DNA of 64,000 bases from Valencia hispanica (lineage: Eukaryota; Chordata; Actinopteri; Cyprinodontiformes; Valenciidae): contig OY747702.1 of assembly GCA_963556495.2 (NCBI GenBank), positions 4,338,501 through 4,402,500 on the forward strand. The letters run 5' to 3'. The first letter of the stretch is position 1, and every line of letters starts with the position of its first letter. Shown one piece after another: positions 51,601-64,000 of the stretch. The notes under the pieces are model-generated. The model did not search any database, had not been told where the DNA came from, and saw only the letters and a program-made list of their open reading frames with translations. The position numbers and the translations under genes are program-made.

Positions 51601-52555
51601 GGATTTTTCTGACTAGTTTTCAAAGGTCAGTTAAAATGAGTAGAAGAGACAGGTAGTCTACTTGTACAGTATATAACTTTCTATATAGCATATCAACAGA
51701 CAGCAGGATGTTTATCCTGAACTTCAAGTATTATCTTTGTAACAAAAGGAAACAGTTAAACAATATAAGGTTAAATACTACCACTACTCAGTAGTCCAGG
51801 GGTCACGTCAACCAAATATTTTAATTATTTGACCAGTTTTTTTTAATTGGTGATGGAAAAATGTTATGTTCATTTCGACTGATTAGTATGCACACCTCTG
51901 ACCACTTAACTGAATCAATAATTTAAAAAAAGATTCCAATGACAGCATCTTAGCATCATCTCAGACCTGGACACCATGCCCAGTGTATCTTAATATCCGC
52001 AAGGTGACAGCATGCTGAGAAGTAACGGCATGGAGTGCAGCACCATATACAGACTGGCAGTGACACATCGCTGCAGCCTAACTACTGATGCAAAAAGTGT
52101 GCATGCAGTGGGAAGCGATTAGAAAAGCCATCATTCAGAGATTCTTGACGAATTCTGATCACTTCAATTGGAGAAATGTTCCTGGATTTCAAAACTATAG
52201 CTGAAGTGGCGCGTCAGCCTCCATTAGGCACAGGGGAAGCGCTGTTCAGCTCCTTGCGGAGCGTTCAGAGTACGCAGTTTATTCAAATAATTCATAGTAA
52301 CACCGCGTTTAACATTCAGTAACTAAACGGTTTCATTAGGAGTCGAAAAATCCATATTCATGCTTTGCCACCCATTGTAGCATGCTGGCAACTTACTTTT
52401 GGTTGAAACAAACATTGGATTTTACACATTCCCTTACTTCAGGTGAAACTGCTTACTGTAATGTAATATTATATGCTGTATACAGCAACAGAAAATATTG
52501 AAGAACAATTATATTTTAAAAAGTACTCACCATTCAACTTTCGGCCATCTTGGCC
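51601..52555. other. No gene seen
   Basis: Unassigned non-coding DNA. Confidence 0.5.
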
Positions 52556-52559
52556 TGAG

Positions 52560-52890
52560 AAGCGGCCATGGGAAACTGCAGGAGGATGCAGTTAAGCAAG
52601 TTCAGTTGTGAGCATCGCACAGACCCCTGCCCTCCTCCTGCCATAACTGGATAGAAATTCGACAAACATGATTGGTTGGCCAAAATCAGCCTCTCACTGG
52701 TTATTCCAGGCAAACCAAATATGTAAAGAATTATTTGTAACTCATGTTTTTTGAAACTTGTAATTTGAAACTAGTAACTTGTACTTGGAAACTTGTATTT
52801 TAAAAATGTGTGCAAGTTACAAAACACAAGTTACAAGTATAAAATGTAAGTTACAAGTTACAAAACTAAAGTCCCAATTCAAGCTCCATA
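52560..52890 (+). repeat. AAGTTACAA-type repeat, copy 2
   Basis: AAGTTCAGTTGTGAGCATCG, TTCCAGGCAAACC, alternating TTACAAGTTACAAAA motifs, and AAAGTCCCAATTCAAGCTCC at the right: same order as copy 1. Confidence 0.7.
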
Positions 52891-53743
52891 CTTTTGCGTC
52901 AAAAGCCAGAATTAAAGCAGCAGGATGTTTGATGGCTGAAGGTATGCAGCTTTATACTGAGGAAGCACAACAACATTAAAATGATACTTAACAAAGTGAC
53001 ACAACTTAATGGAAACAGAATTCTTGGACTGTATTTTCAACACTGCTAAAACTGATGAAGAAATTGTAAAAATAAAAAAATAAAAAAGGGGGAGCAAAAA
53101 TTACAATGTAAATAATGCATTAAAAAAACTTACGAAAACAAAGTCCAAGGTCCAAAAACTTTGAACTCAAGACAATGAAACTAAATAAATCCACAACAGG
53201 AACATAAAGAGAAGAAAATGGAGTGTTGTATAGCTTTAATAAAATTTTATTGTTTGGGTTTTGTGAGAATATGAGCATATTTCTAAATGTTCAACTGATG
53301 TCTTTCTGGACATTATTTTTCACTTAGTTCTGCCATGAAACCCTTAGGCAATCTGGAATTAGAGGGGTTGGGAATGTTTGTTAAAACATCAGCATTCCCG
53401 AAAGGGTGTAGACCTAAATCTTTTTGGAATGGGTTTAAAGCTTGTAAGCCTATTGTTCTGATCTGATTCAAAAACACCACATTGTGTGTGCAGTAGTTAA
53501 ACTGGTTGCTTTACATATTCCCCCACCCCTTACCTACTAATCAGTCTACCAAACATAAACAAAACCAAACACTGATCCAATCTGCAGACAGTCATAGCAC
53601 CCTGCACAGTTCTTGGCACCTCTGGTAAACATGGTTAAAAGCTTTAAAACCATATTTTATGGCAGCAGGATAATCTCACACTGGAACCTGTAGAGACGTT
53701 CATTTTAAATATGTTTATTCAGTGAGAAAATAAATTTCCACAA

Positions 53744-53793
<50 letters not shown>

Positions 53794-56158
53794 TTTTCAC
53801 ATTAAATTACACTATGATCGGCAACAGTGCTTTTATTACTTATACAACCTCAATAATTCAATATAATTCAGTTTATTAAAATAAATTCTGCTTCTGCAAC
53901 CACAAATCTGAAGTCCTTCTGCTCCCTCAACACACATCTGTTCATCAGAGAAACAGCCTGGGGGAATAAACTTCTGTGGTAGCTGTTTTTTTCCAAATAG
54001 TACTCTGTAGCACTCAACTGAAGTTAAAAGTCTAAACAGTTTCTGTCTAGGATGTGTAGGGTCTACAGAGCGTTAGCTGCCCTTTTGCTGACCCTAGACA
54101 TGTACAAGTCCTAAAGGGAGGGAAGGTCAGCCCTGATGATTCTCTCAGTAGACCTATTTGGCTATTGCAGTCTGACCCTATCCTGTTTTGTGGATAAGCC
54201 AAACCACACAGATCAACATAGTGGTCCTGCAGTTGCCACTATGAAAGACAGCAAAAAACTTAAGAGCACAGGTCCTAAAAGCTACATATGTCCTTTGAGG
54301 ACCTGAACATGGCCCATTCAAATTTGATGTCCCCAGTCTCCCCAAGAACATAGAATGAATTTTCCAATTCCCTTTGACGTCATGTTTGAGTTTACCAAGT
54401 CTGACTGGTAGCGTCCCCAGCCACTAGATTCAACAACTGCTCCCTCTTCAACCAAGTGTCCTTTACATAATGTCACAGGTCTGATTGTACAGTTACAAAA
54501 TTGAACAAGGTGGCCTGGTACTATATGATCCACGTAGTACTTAAACATGGACAAACCATCCAAACACAAATATCTAAAAAACAGAACTTTTTTTAGATTC
54601 AGATTGGTGAGGTAGTTTCTCCCAGTCATGCCCCTCCATGTGACTTTGTTAATGGTCCCCAGGAAAACAAAAGAAAACCCAGAAGGCACCCTTTTCAGGA
54701 CACCAACAGGAAACTCTAAGAAGGTAGAGTATTCTTGACTGCTGTTCAATACATTCACACAGGCAGCTGTCAGAAATTGGCCAAATTACAGTCACAAAGA
54801 GTGGACCAACTGCATAGAAAGCTTCAATTTGATCCCGCCATTACTATGGGTGAAGTGGATGTGATGGAGCAAGCTGAAAAGCAGGAGGAGTCACAGGAAT
54901 AATTGGAAAAATAGTTTTTATTACAACACAAAATGTACATGTACAAAAAATGAACACTGAGCTCATAAGAGTTCAATGAAGCAGTTAACCCAAGAAGAAT
55001 TTTAAGCCTAACAAACCAAACCAACTGGCAACTGCACAAACAAAGCATTACTAACCTAACAAAGAAATTACAAACAAGGGTATATATGATGGCTGATGAG
55101 ACTATTACAACACAATGGGGGCAACTCAACATTACAACCACTAACTACAAGAAAACAACACAGTACAGTTAAATTTGTTGATAAATAAACACCAAGGAAG
55201 AAAATGAACTTTATTAAAATAGACAGACCTGTAGTTTGGGAATGAATGTGGCCATCACAGTGGAGTTCTTCAAGACTTTGCTCTTTTGTTCAGTACAGTG
55301 GACCCCCACCTATTCCTGATTCAGTTGTTGCAGATTTTTCTTTAGAATGTGAGTCCAAGTTTCTTTTAAAAGGCGGTAATAGAAAAGGTGGAAAGTCCAC
55401 CTATTCTGGAATTTTTTTCATAGCGCATATGTTAAATATTGGAAAGAAAATGCAGCTTGGCAACTGGGGGCAATGCTACATTATGGGTTACTGGTTTGCC
55501 TTTGCAAAGCAGCCAATCTAGAAACACTATTGGGCTGTACCTCCTAGAGCCGAAATAAGGAAACTGTAGACATCAGCTTCTGTAGTAGTGTTAAGATGGC
55601 TTTCACTGAGTGTATTAATGCATACTAGGGTATGTATGGCACGTGAACTATTAAAATGGGTAGTTACAAGCATTACGGTCAGCGTAACCACATTACGACA
55701 GTGCCTTACAGTCACTGAGTAGTGTCTCCATGACTGGATTGGCTGTAACCTACACTAACTTAATACAAACAAGTCAGAAATTATTGTATTTGTTCCAATA
55801 ACTTTAACATTAAAATCATTAAAATCTGCCCATTAAGTCAGCTATAATTAACATGAAACAAAGAATGCCAGATACTGAGACCTAAATTTTACTGGTTACA
55901 CAAAGTGTCCTTTAAAAGAATAAAATAATATACAATAACAAATTCAATTCAGGAAATTGACTTTTGCAATTCTGTTATTCAGAAGATCACTGAAGGCTTT
56001 TCCAATGATTCCTTTTTTATGAGTCTGTTTATTTTTTTGTGCAAGCAGGCTGTTTTGTACATTGGAAACAATTTACACATAGCATAGTTTACATAATCTC
56101 TTGATAAATGGTCTATCTTTGATAAGAAATCATCCACATTTTATTTCATATTTTGTCC
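52891..56158. other. No gene assigned; contains a (TA)n tract
   Basis: Mostly AT-rich. A (TA)n microsatellite lies at 53749-53791. The 146-codon minus frame 54318-54758 has no known domain and poor coding character; I do not call it a gene. Text near 53950-54200 (AGAGCGTTAGCTGCC, CCCTGATGATTCTCTC) may be LINE 3' DNA, unconfirmed. Confidence 0.45.
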
Positions 56159-56167
56159 AATAGTACC

Positions 56168-56295
56168 TCCATCCATCCATCCATCCATTCATTTTCTGTA
56201 CCCGTCCATCCTATGCAGGGTTGCGGGGGGCTGGTGCTTATCTCCAGCAGTCACAGGGCGAGAGGCAGGGTACAGGTCGCCAGTCCATCACAGGT
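56168..56295 (-). mobile_element. Short retroposon with (GATG)n tail, copy 5
   Basis: Same family as 316-446. Short flanking AATAGTA (56159-56165 and 56296-56302) may be its TSD. Confidence 0.72.
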
Positions 56296-56302
56296 AATAG
56301 TA

Positions 56303-58981
56303 ACCCATTGGCTAAGTAAATTTGCAATATTGCTGATCTTTTCATTCCAACATACAAGATATTTCAGATAGTGTCCCAGCCTCTTGCTTTCCCCTTTATC
56401 TATCCTAATTGAGTTTTTACCCCATAGCTTAATTAATTGGTATAGGCTAATTATTTCCTTTGGAAGACAATATTACATATGCACTGTTTTGTCTCATTTT
56501 TCAGCCACCATTCAGTGCTTTTGTCACACAGCATTATTAATGCTAATTAACCACTTTGACAGCTAATTTAAGATCATTAATACAAATACTAATTTTAGAT
56601 GGCACAAAATTGAAGCCAGGCAGCAGGAGGACACACATCTTCCTGCAGTCTTAAGAAATGTCAGGAAGAATATAAAAAAGAGAGATCCAAACTACCTAAT
56701 CTATATTTTACAACTAGGCTGTAAGAATTGATATGACATCTAACTTCTGTGTAATTTTCCTAGACAGGATGACTCTCTGGCAAACTTCCTTGCTTGTCCT
56801 CCTAGAGCGTCCTGGCCATTGGTTTTCTATCTTTTTAAAATCCTCGGTTCATTAAAACCTGCCCATTATGTATGTTCATATCCCATTAGTTAATTTGTGT
56901 CACCCAGTCCTAATGAGCAATTTAATTTCTCTACATTTAGAAATATATAAGCCCTAAAACATGAAAGTTGGGCTGTATTGCTTGGGAGCTATAAAAGACA
57001 GTCCAGATGGTCCATTTGCTATGTGGAAAGATGCCTTAGCTCATTTAAGACAGAGGGGGAATAAGTCACTGTCGCTGACTTAACTACCAAACACATTACC
57101 TCTGAAGTATATCCCATTAGGGGCACCAGCCTCATTTTTAACATCTCCAAGGCCACTTTGTTTGATTCTGTCTGTTAAAAAGGCTCAAATGATTACCACA
57201 GCACACATCGTAAATGGTCATTCAATATAGCTTAGCTTATCTCAAGATAGTTGTTTGCTAAGAATCTAGTGAAAATCTAGTGCAACCCATCAAATGCTGT
57301 TGAGAAGTTGATGGGTGTAAACTGTAAACTGTAAACTCAAGAAGAGGAGAGTATAAAAAGTTAGCTGCTTGATCTGAAGGTAAGAAAAGGTTGTTAGCTG
57401 CTAAACACTTCTGGATTAATTGGGAGCATAACAGTATGTAACACAACAGCATTAACCGAGCAGCCACCCAATGACAAGCTCTGCTAGGCATACAAAAGGC
57501 CTGAGCAGGCTGCTTTCAGCAAAGGGTGCTGTACTCTGCAATGAAACTAAACTCCTCCTCCCCTGACACCTTTCTTAACCTTTGGACACTGTCTTAATTG
57601 AAAAAACAGGAAAGGATTCCGTGTGTGTGTGTGTGTATGTGTGTGTGTGCATGCGTGTATAAGTTGTCTGTATGCTTGTCAGTAGGTAGGCAGGCAGGCA
57701 GAGCTGATTATCAGTCTCCAGTGCTGTCCCGCTGTGGTTAGTGTTCTCCTAATGATGGTGGAGACCAAAGCAGGCAGACGCTTGTTAGCTAGACCCCGGG
57801 GTTAATGTGTGAGAGAGGAGCCGAGCAGCCTGGTGGTAAACAACAAAAACCTTAAGTTGGAGAGTTCATGCACGGCCATGCAATTTCCATGTTGTTGTCA
57901 CAAAGATTTTCCTTCAAGAAGTGCTGAATCATAAAAAAAAGATAAATTGTGCTCAAAATAACAGACAACTAGGATTCTACTCCATAAAAGAGCTACATAA
58001 GAGAGGATACTACATAAAAGAGCTGTCTGTCATCTGCAACTTGAAAATCAGTCAACTTTGTCAACAATGTGTTTGTGAGGACCAGGTCTGCAGGTCCAGG
58101 GCACCAGCGTCAGAACATTTATGATGGAGGTTGTACACCTGAAACTTCTGGGAAATCATTCCAGTCTGGCTTCGTGGCCTCAGACAACTGAAAAAGATTC
58201 ACCATTGTCCATGTCCCTTCTTGACCTCACTGATTGGAATGGATCTCCAGCCCTAGTGCTATGCTCCTTATCTAATCTCATCTGACCTCGTTGATCCTGC
58301 CCTCAGGCCCCGGCCCCTCTGCCTTTCTCTCTGACTGTGTGCTTTTCAGCTCCAGCTTTTGGCCTAGGGTTTTCCTCTCATACATTCTTCACAGGCGTGT
58401 GGCAATTTGAAAAATCAAGAGAGCAATTAGACAAATACCAGAACAAATATCCCCTTACGGGCATCTTAAACATTCATTTCATCATCATAATGGAGGTTGT
58501 AGTCAGTGGATCGTAATATTTTATGAGTAATGAAGACATTGGGTGCTCTTTAGGAATTTGGCTGATCTTTGCTGCTGTGTGCATGCGTGTGAAGCACAAA
58601 CTAAGTATTAGTGCGAAGCAAGTACTGTTGTGTGAAACAGAACTGCAACTGATGTTTTGAAGACACTGAGTCAGTTCATTAGAGCTGTCTTGGGAGCAGA
58701 GACATCACAGCACAGACTGGATGTGAAATGTGTGTCTTAGCCAAACTGTTCTCACACCTTACATGACCTCTCTAGATTCCAACTATCTTGTAGAAAATTA
58801 TTGCAAGACCAAACATATTCTCAAGGTTTATTTAAATTGCTAAACTAAACAAATGATTTTCAGAATTTGTGAGTTTGAAGCAGGATCAAAAGGCAGACAA
58901 GAGTTGGGAAGCATCATTACGACCCCAGGGCTTCATCCTAATAAAATTAGTGACCATACCTTTGCAGATGATACACAGTTC
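56303..58981. other. No gene seen; (GT)n microsatellite
   Basis: 2.7 kb of apparently unique non-coding DNA with a GTGTGT tract at about 57620-57652. No ORF, RNA gene or repeat recognised. Confidence 0.5.
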
Positions 58982-59382
58982 TACAGTGCGGCAAAAAAGT
59001 ATTTGGCAGCCACTGATTTTTGCAAGGTTTACCACTTAAAGAGATGAGAGAGGTCTGTAATTTTCCTCATAGATACAAGTCAACTGTGAGGGACAGAATG
59101 TGGAAAGAAAATCCAGGAAATCACATTGTATGATTTTAGAATTAATTTGTATAATGGTGAAGAAAATAAGTATTAGGTCAATAACAAAATTTCACCTCAA
59201 AACTTATGTTTGGGACACACTTCAGCCATTGGGTGGTGCTAACCCACATTCTAGCTCCAACAGGAGAAGAAGAGGACCAGAGCTTTTATAAGGTCTGTGC
59301 GCGCTGAGCGTCGCCCTCTTCCGCTTGGGCTTTCGGCCAGACAGTGCCAGGAGAGACCCCAGGAAATCCTTCCTTTGCTGGC

Positions 59383-59426
59383 GAGGGGAAAAGACTCGAG
59401 GGGAAAAGACTCGAGGGGAAAAGATT
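59383..59426. repeat. 15-bp tandem repeat, three copies
   Basis: Unit GAGGGGAAAAGACTC, the third copy partial, inside the DNA inserted in the Tc1 element. Confidence 0.9.
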
Positions 59427-59447
59427 TAAATCAGCCTAGTGCTGTAA

Positions 59448-59940
59448 AATTTTCTCAAGGATTTTGGATAAGAAAGGAAGGTTAGATATAGGTCTGTAAT
59501 TCACTAAGTCATCTTGATCAAGGGAAGGTTTCTTGAGTAAATTACAGCTATTTGAAATTCCTGTGGTACGTATCCGTTTACTAAGGATAGATTCGTCATA
59601 TCCAAAATGGGGCCAGGAACCAAATGGAACAGTTCCTTAAATAATTTGGTTGGGATTGGATCCAACATATAAATTGAAGGTTTAGATGAGGCTAATATTT
59701 TTGATAATTCCGAAAGCTCGACTGAATCAAAACAGCCTAAGCACAAATGAGGTTCTACAGTTCTTTCCGATACTGCCTCATTTACTGAGGAAGAAGTAAT
59801 CATGTTTGGGAGGATGCCAATGATTTTATTTTTAATATAATTAATTTTATTTATGAAGAATCCCATAAAATCATCACTGCTAAGAGCTGGGGGAATAGTT
59901 GGCTCAACAGAGCTATGACTCTGTGTAAGTTTGGCATAAA
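59448..59940 (-). pseudogene. L2 fragment inside the Tc1
   Basis: Truncated at both ends. The minus frame 59866-59504 reads GFFINKINYIKNKIIGILP and LDPIPTKLFKELFHLVPG, then after a frame change the NYRPISNLPFLS region near 59490. It corresponds to 2.22-2.70 kb of the large L2 and carries Lys (AAA) where that copy has its nonsense codon. Confidence 0.9.
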
Positions 59941-60000
59941 ATTATTAATCTTATTAATGATTGCCCTAAGCAATTATTCATAATTATTCATAGCCAAATC
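59936..60000. repeat. Inverted copy of the 28694-28760 motif
   Basis: TTGCCCTAAGCAATTATTCA with flanking ATTATTAATC; the inverse of 28694-28760 with a few changes. It adjoins the L2 fragment. Confidence 0.75.
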
Positions 60001-60184
60001 CTACCTATCTGTGGCACAACATTTAATACTAGTAATGTAACCTTGGTTGATAATGACAGAGGTCAAACCTTTTCTGTAGGTCTTCACCAGGTTTGCACAC
60101 ACTGTAGTTGGTATTTTGGCCCATTCTTCCATGCAGAACTTCTATGGAACTGTGAACAGACTTTCAACTCCCTCCACAGATTCT

Positions 60185-60788
60185 CTATTGGATTGAGGTC
60201 TGGAGACTGGATAATCCTCTCCAGAACCTTGAATGCTTTTTTATGTAGCCACTCCTATGTTGCCTGTGCGGTGTGTTTGTGTCATGCTGGAAGATCCAAC
60301 CACATATTCCAAATAGTTCTATTTTGGTCTTATCTAACCACATGAGATTCTCCCAATCCTCCTTTGGATCATCCAGATGGTCTCTGGCAAACTTTAGACG
60401 GGCCTGGATATGTGCTGGCTTAAGTAGGGGGACCTTCTGAGCTCTAATGGGTTTTAATCCATGACGATGTAGTGTGTTAATAAGAGTAACTTTTGTTACT
60501 GTGGTCCCAGCTCTCTTCAGGTCATTGACCAGTTCCCTCTGCGTACTTCTAGGCTGTTTCCTTACCATTCGCAACATAATTTATCCCACGAGGTGATATC
60601 TTGCATGGAGCCCCAGGTCGAGGGAGATTGTCTGTGATCTTGAATTTATTCCATTTTCTAATAATTTTTTCAACAGTTGATCTTTTCATACCAAGCTACT
60701 TGCCTATTGTAGATTGGCTTATCCCACTCTTGTGCTGGTGTACAATTCTGTCCCTGATGTCCCTGGACATTTCTCTGGTCTTGGCCAT
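60185..60788 (-). pseudogene. Tc1 transposase of the second family, broken
   Basis: The N-terminal helix-turn-helix region (60788-60600) reads MAKTREMSRDIRDRIVHQH, with a TAG shortly after (STIGK then stop). After a frameshift near 60560-60600 the second frame (60577-60185) continues [40 protein letters not shown] and the first catalytic region WLDKTKIELFG. A large deletion then joins FG to the second-Asp region (WIFQHDTN); the part with the catalytic Glu is absent. Confidence 0.9.
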
Positions 60789-61130
60789 GGTGAAGGTTAG
60801 AGTGTGACTGTTTGAAGGTGTGGACATGTGTCTTTTATACAGATAAACAAGTTCAAAAACAGGTGCCATTATTCAGCTAACGAGTGCAGGATAGAAGAAC
60901 TTCTTAAAGAAGTAACAGATCTGTGAGGGCCAGAATTCTTACTGGTTTGTAGGTGCTAAATACATATTTTCTGCACCATTATACAAATAAATACTTTTAA
61001 AATGTTTTTTTACATTCTATATCTCACAGTTGAAGTGTATCTTTGATGAAAATAACAGATCTCTCTCATTTCTTTAAGTGGGACAACTTGCACAATCGGT
61101 GGCTGCCAAATACTTTTTTGCACCACTGTA

Positions 61131-62502
61131 AATATAAATTTATTTTCTTTTATTCAACGCATGTGTGGTTTAGTCTAATGGATTAGACTAAATGTTAACA
61201 AAAAGGTAGACATTTTGTTTTAAAGTGTAAAATCAATGCTCAGTGCTGCCTTTGTGACATAAACACACAGACTGTGATGTAGCAAAGTGTAACAGATGTA
61301 TTACCAGCTGCTAGGTAGGTTATATGTCGAGCTAAGCTCCCATAAAGCAGGACAAAACCAATGGGTTTTGAGAGCATGTCCTACATAGTGTGCACACATT
61401 TGCATTAGACACAAACCTTCTGTGAGTGGGTGGTTCATATGTATCACTAAATCAGCTGAAGTCAAAGGGTTGGAGCCATAAAGCTGCTTTGACATGACCA
61501 GCAAGGTATTCACTGGACACACTGGTTATTTTTTCAACTCAAGTTGCCCGAGCTTCTAGCTTGAACTCCTGCCCAAGTTTCTATGTTGTTTTTTCTTGTT
61601 TCAATATTTCTAGACTTTTTTTCAGAATGTCTGCCAATGATTAAATTTAATTATATATGGTCAACTGCTCATAGTGACAGACGGTCTCCTTCTTTACCAT
61701 ACGGATGATAGCATCCACCAGCTGAACCTGCACTGAACCAGTTTTTTTTAAAGATCTCCAAGGACTGTTTGTGACTCTATGTCCTGTGATAGATTCACTT
61801 CATCCAGCTCTTATGCTGTGCAAGGTAGACTTTACAGCTAGAAAAGGTCTCTGTGTGCAGCTGAAAGGTCAAGAATATCATAGAAAAACTGAAGTCTCAG
61901 GCCAGTATGTTATATTTGAAAGGAATGCTCACACTTGTAATTCTCACATGTTAGTTGAACCAGCAGAGGAATAAGGTTACATGCTTTCTTTGTAAAAGGA
62001 ATCCACACTTTCACATTTTACACTAGAACCCCCAGATGGGGCATCTCTTTCCACCTGCAAATTTTAACATTTATCTTTGTAAGATTTTTTTACTTTTTCT
62101 CAAAAGATGCTGTTAAACACATCTTTAATTATGGTATATTGTAAAGACATGTTAAGTTAAGACATGTATGCCTAATACCTTGTGGAGAGCCTTTTTTGCC
62201 CTTTACACTTAATGTAAAACGCTGTGCACTTATGTGTGGCATCAAAGTTGTTGCTATGGAAACCCAATTTGTTTCTTAGCCATGTATCTTCTAGGACTAT
62301 AATTGTATTGCTCTTGCTTCAGCACAGTTTTAGGGCTTCATAGACTGAGATTGATTTGTCATTGACTGTCAAATGGCCGAACCTCCACTCTATTGCAAAT
62401 ATGTGGTCATGGAAATTATCTATAAACACATCCTTGCAAACCTCCGTGACCTGAATAGTGAAACAGAATTGCTGGCTGTGCTGGGAGAGACAGTTCTGTT
62501 CA
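61131..62502. other. No gene seen
   Basis: Unassigned non-coding DNA between two Tc1 elements. Confidence 0.5.
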
Positions 62503-62504
62503 TA

Positions 62505-64000
62505 AACTCAGCAAAAAAAGAAACGTCCCTTTTCCAGGACTGTATATCTCAACAATAATGTAAAAATCCAAATAACTTTACAGATCTTCATTGTAAAGGG
62601 TTTAAACAATGTTTTCCATGCATGTTCAATTAACCATGATCAATTAATTAACATGCACCTGTGGAATGGTCGTTAAGACCATAACAGCTTACAGAAAGTA
62701 GGCATTTAAGGTCACAGTTCTAAAAACGCAGGACACTAAAGAGACTTGTCTACAGACTGTGAAAAACACCCATAGAAAGATGCCCAGGGTCCCTGCTCAT
62801 CTGCGTGAATGTGCATTAGGCATGCTGCAGGGAGGCATGCTGCAGGGAGGCATGAGGACTGCTGATGTGGCTAGGGCAATAAATTGCCATGTCCGCACTG
62901 TGAGACGCTTAAGACAGCGCTACAGGGAGACAGGAAGGACAGCTGATCATCCTCGCAGTGGAAGACCACGTGTAACAACACCTGCACAGGATCGGTACAT
63001 CCGAATATCACACCTGCGTGACAGGTACAGGATGGCCACAACAACTGCCCGAGTCACACCAGGACTACACAATCCCTCCATCAGTGCTCAGACTGTCTGC
63101 AATAGGCTGAGAGGCTGAACTGAGGGCTTGTAGGCCTGTTGTAAGGCAGGTCCTTACCAGACATCACCAGCAACAACGCCGCCTATGGGCACAAACCCAC
63201 CTTCGCTGGACCAGACAGGAGTGGCAAAAAGTGCTCTTCACTAATGAGTCACGGTTTTGTCTCACCAAGGGTGATGGACGGAGTCGTGTTTATCGTCGAA
63301 GGAATGAGCGTTACACGAGGCCTGTACCCTGGAGCGGGATTGATTTGGAGGTGGGGGGTCCGTCATGGTCTGGGGCGGTATATCACATCACCATCGGACT
63401 GAGCTTGTTGTCATTGCAGGCAATCTCAATGCCTTGCGGTACAGGGAAGACATCCTCCTCCCTCATGTGGTACCCTTTATGCATGCTCATCCGAACATGA
63501 TCCTCCAGCAGGACAATGCCACCAGCCATACTGCTCATTCTGTGCGTGAGTTTCTGCATGACAGCAATGTCAGTGTTCTGCCATGGCCAGCGAAGAGCCC
63601 GGATCTCAATCCCATTGAGCACGTCTGGGACCTGTTGGATCGCAGGGTGAGGGCTAGGGCCATTCCCCCCAGAAATGTCCAGGAACTAGCAAGTGCCTTG
63701 GTGGAAGAGTGGGGTAACATCTCACAGCAAGAACTGACCAATCTGGTCCAGTCCATGAGGAGGAGATGCACTGCAGTACTTCAAGCAGCTGGTGGCCACA
63801 CCAGATACTGAATGGTACTTTTGATTTTGAGTCTCCCTTCATTCAAGGACACATTGTTCTATTTCTATTAGTCACATGTCTGTGAAACATTTTTAGTTTA
63901 TGTCTTATGGTGTTGACTATTTTAGTGTTCATAGAAATATTTACACACATTAAGTTTACTGAAAGTAAAAACAGTTGAAAGTCAGGACGTTTCTTTTTTT
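62505..64000 (+). mobile_element. Tc1-type DNA transposon, copy 2, cut by window end
   Basis: Same family as 42024-43463, beginning AACTCAGCAAAAAAAGAAAC after TA at 62503-62504. The right inverted repeat is entered (GTCAGGACGTTTCTTTTTTT) as the window ends, so only a few bases are missing. Confidence 0.93.
62759..63811 (+). pseudogene. Tc1 transposase, copy 2
   Basis: The N-terminal half (62759-63118) is intact except for an 18-bp duplication that repeats MLQGG. A small deletion near 63113 gives a stop (RLRG then TGA). The catalytic region follows in two frames: LFTNESRFC at about 63233 has Asn in place of the first catalytic Asp. QQDNATSHTA (second Asp) and PDLNPIEHVWD (Glu) are intact in 63365-63811, which ends QAAGGHTRY. 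The frameshift and Asp-to-Asn change make it inactive. Confidence 0.92.

Larger units (their letters stand above)
58984..61128 (-). mobile_element. Second Tc1-type DNA transposon, with an insertion inside
   Basis: Bounded by TA (58982-58983 and 61129-61130). The ends form long inverted repeats: CAGTGCGGCAAAAAAGTATT at the left and AATACTTTTTTGCACCACTG at the right. It encodes a minus-strand transposase (60788-60185). About 0.8 kb of foreign DNA (about 59205-60035), including an L2 fragment, is inserted between the left end and the transposase. Confidence 0.9.

Noticed and set aside
54318..54758. 146-codon minus-strand ORF as a gene
   Set aside because: No domain, splice signal or repeat relationship could be supported; isolated frames of this length occur by chance here.

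Overview
The window looks like nuclear DNA of a teleost fish, probably a percomorph. It is crowded with fish-type transposable elements: L2 LINEs ending in a GAATT-repeat tail, a Rex1/Babar LINE, RTE/Rex3-like tails ending in (GATG)n, two Tc1 families, a tRNA-derived SINE with a conserved fish-type core, Sushi-like Gypsy elements and a retrovirus-like element with a fish-type envelope. There are no operons or bacterial signals. Almost all open frames belong to mobile elements. Only three loci look like cellular or possibly functional genes: a half THAP domain (5.4 kb), a three-exon C2H2-finger plus tyrosine-recombinase gene (23.1-25.0 kb, minus) and the 3' exons of an unidentified single-pass membrane protein (47.8-48.5 kb, minus).

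Layout. 0-5 kb: a LINE fragment and a nearly complete 5'-truncated L2 with one nonsense codon. 5.4-10 kb: a minus-strand Rex1 that landed in a THAP-domain exon and was itself hit by two solo LTRs; both LTRs have clean target-site duplications (TSDs). 11.4-13 kb: a DNA element with terminal inverted repeats, split by a LINE fragment. 13.0-21.2 kb: a minus-strand endogenous retrovirus with paired LTRs, TSD GTAG, degraded gag, pol and env, and an L2 tail where the gag-pol junction should be. 21.4-23.0 kb: two minisatellites and five exact copies of a 16-bp palindrome. 23.1-25.0 kb: the tyrosine recombinase gene. 26-31 kb: LINE fragments, a SINE and unclassified DNA. 32.0-36.1 kb: a Gypsy element with TSD GAAAC, reduced to a broken gag and filled with later insertions. 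38.7-43.7 kb: an L2-like LINE split by a non-autonomous LTR element (39.25-41.45 kb) and a Tc1 copy. 44.4-47.4 kb: a second non-autonomous LTR element whose ORF is mostly 42-bp and 30-bp tandem repeats. 49.0-51.3 kb: a GC-rich retrocopy with a 14-bp TSD. 51.4-58.9 kb: mostly unassigned non-coding DNA. 59.0-61.1 kb: a Tc1 element with an L2 inside. 62.5-64.0 kb: a second copy of the first Tc1 family, cut by the window edge.

How the parts relate. Insertion order can be read from TSDs and nesting. The Gypsy element and the two gag-like LTR elements share 5-bp TSDs and G-rich polypurine tracts; the internal sequence right after the 5' LTR is similar in the Gypsy and one of the two, and a 3' stem-loop-like block is shared at least by those two. 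That suggests the latter are passengers of a Gypsy lineage. The most interesting locus is the C2H2/tyrosine recombinase gene. Its three exons join in one frame into 579 codons with all the signature residues of the recombinase fold except the first position of the HxxR box, and its 3' side carries repeated inverted-repeat motifs.
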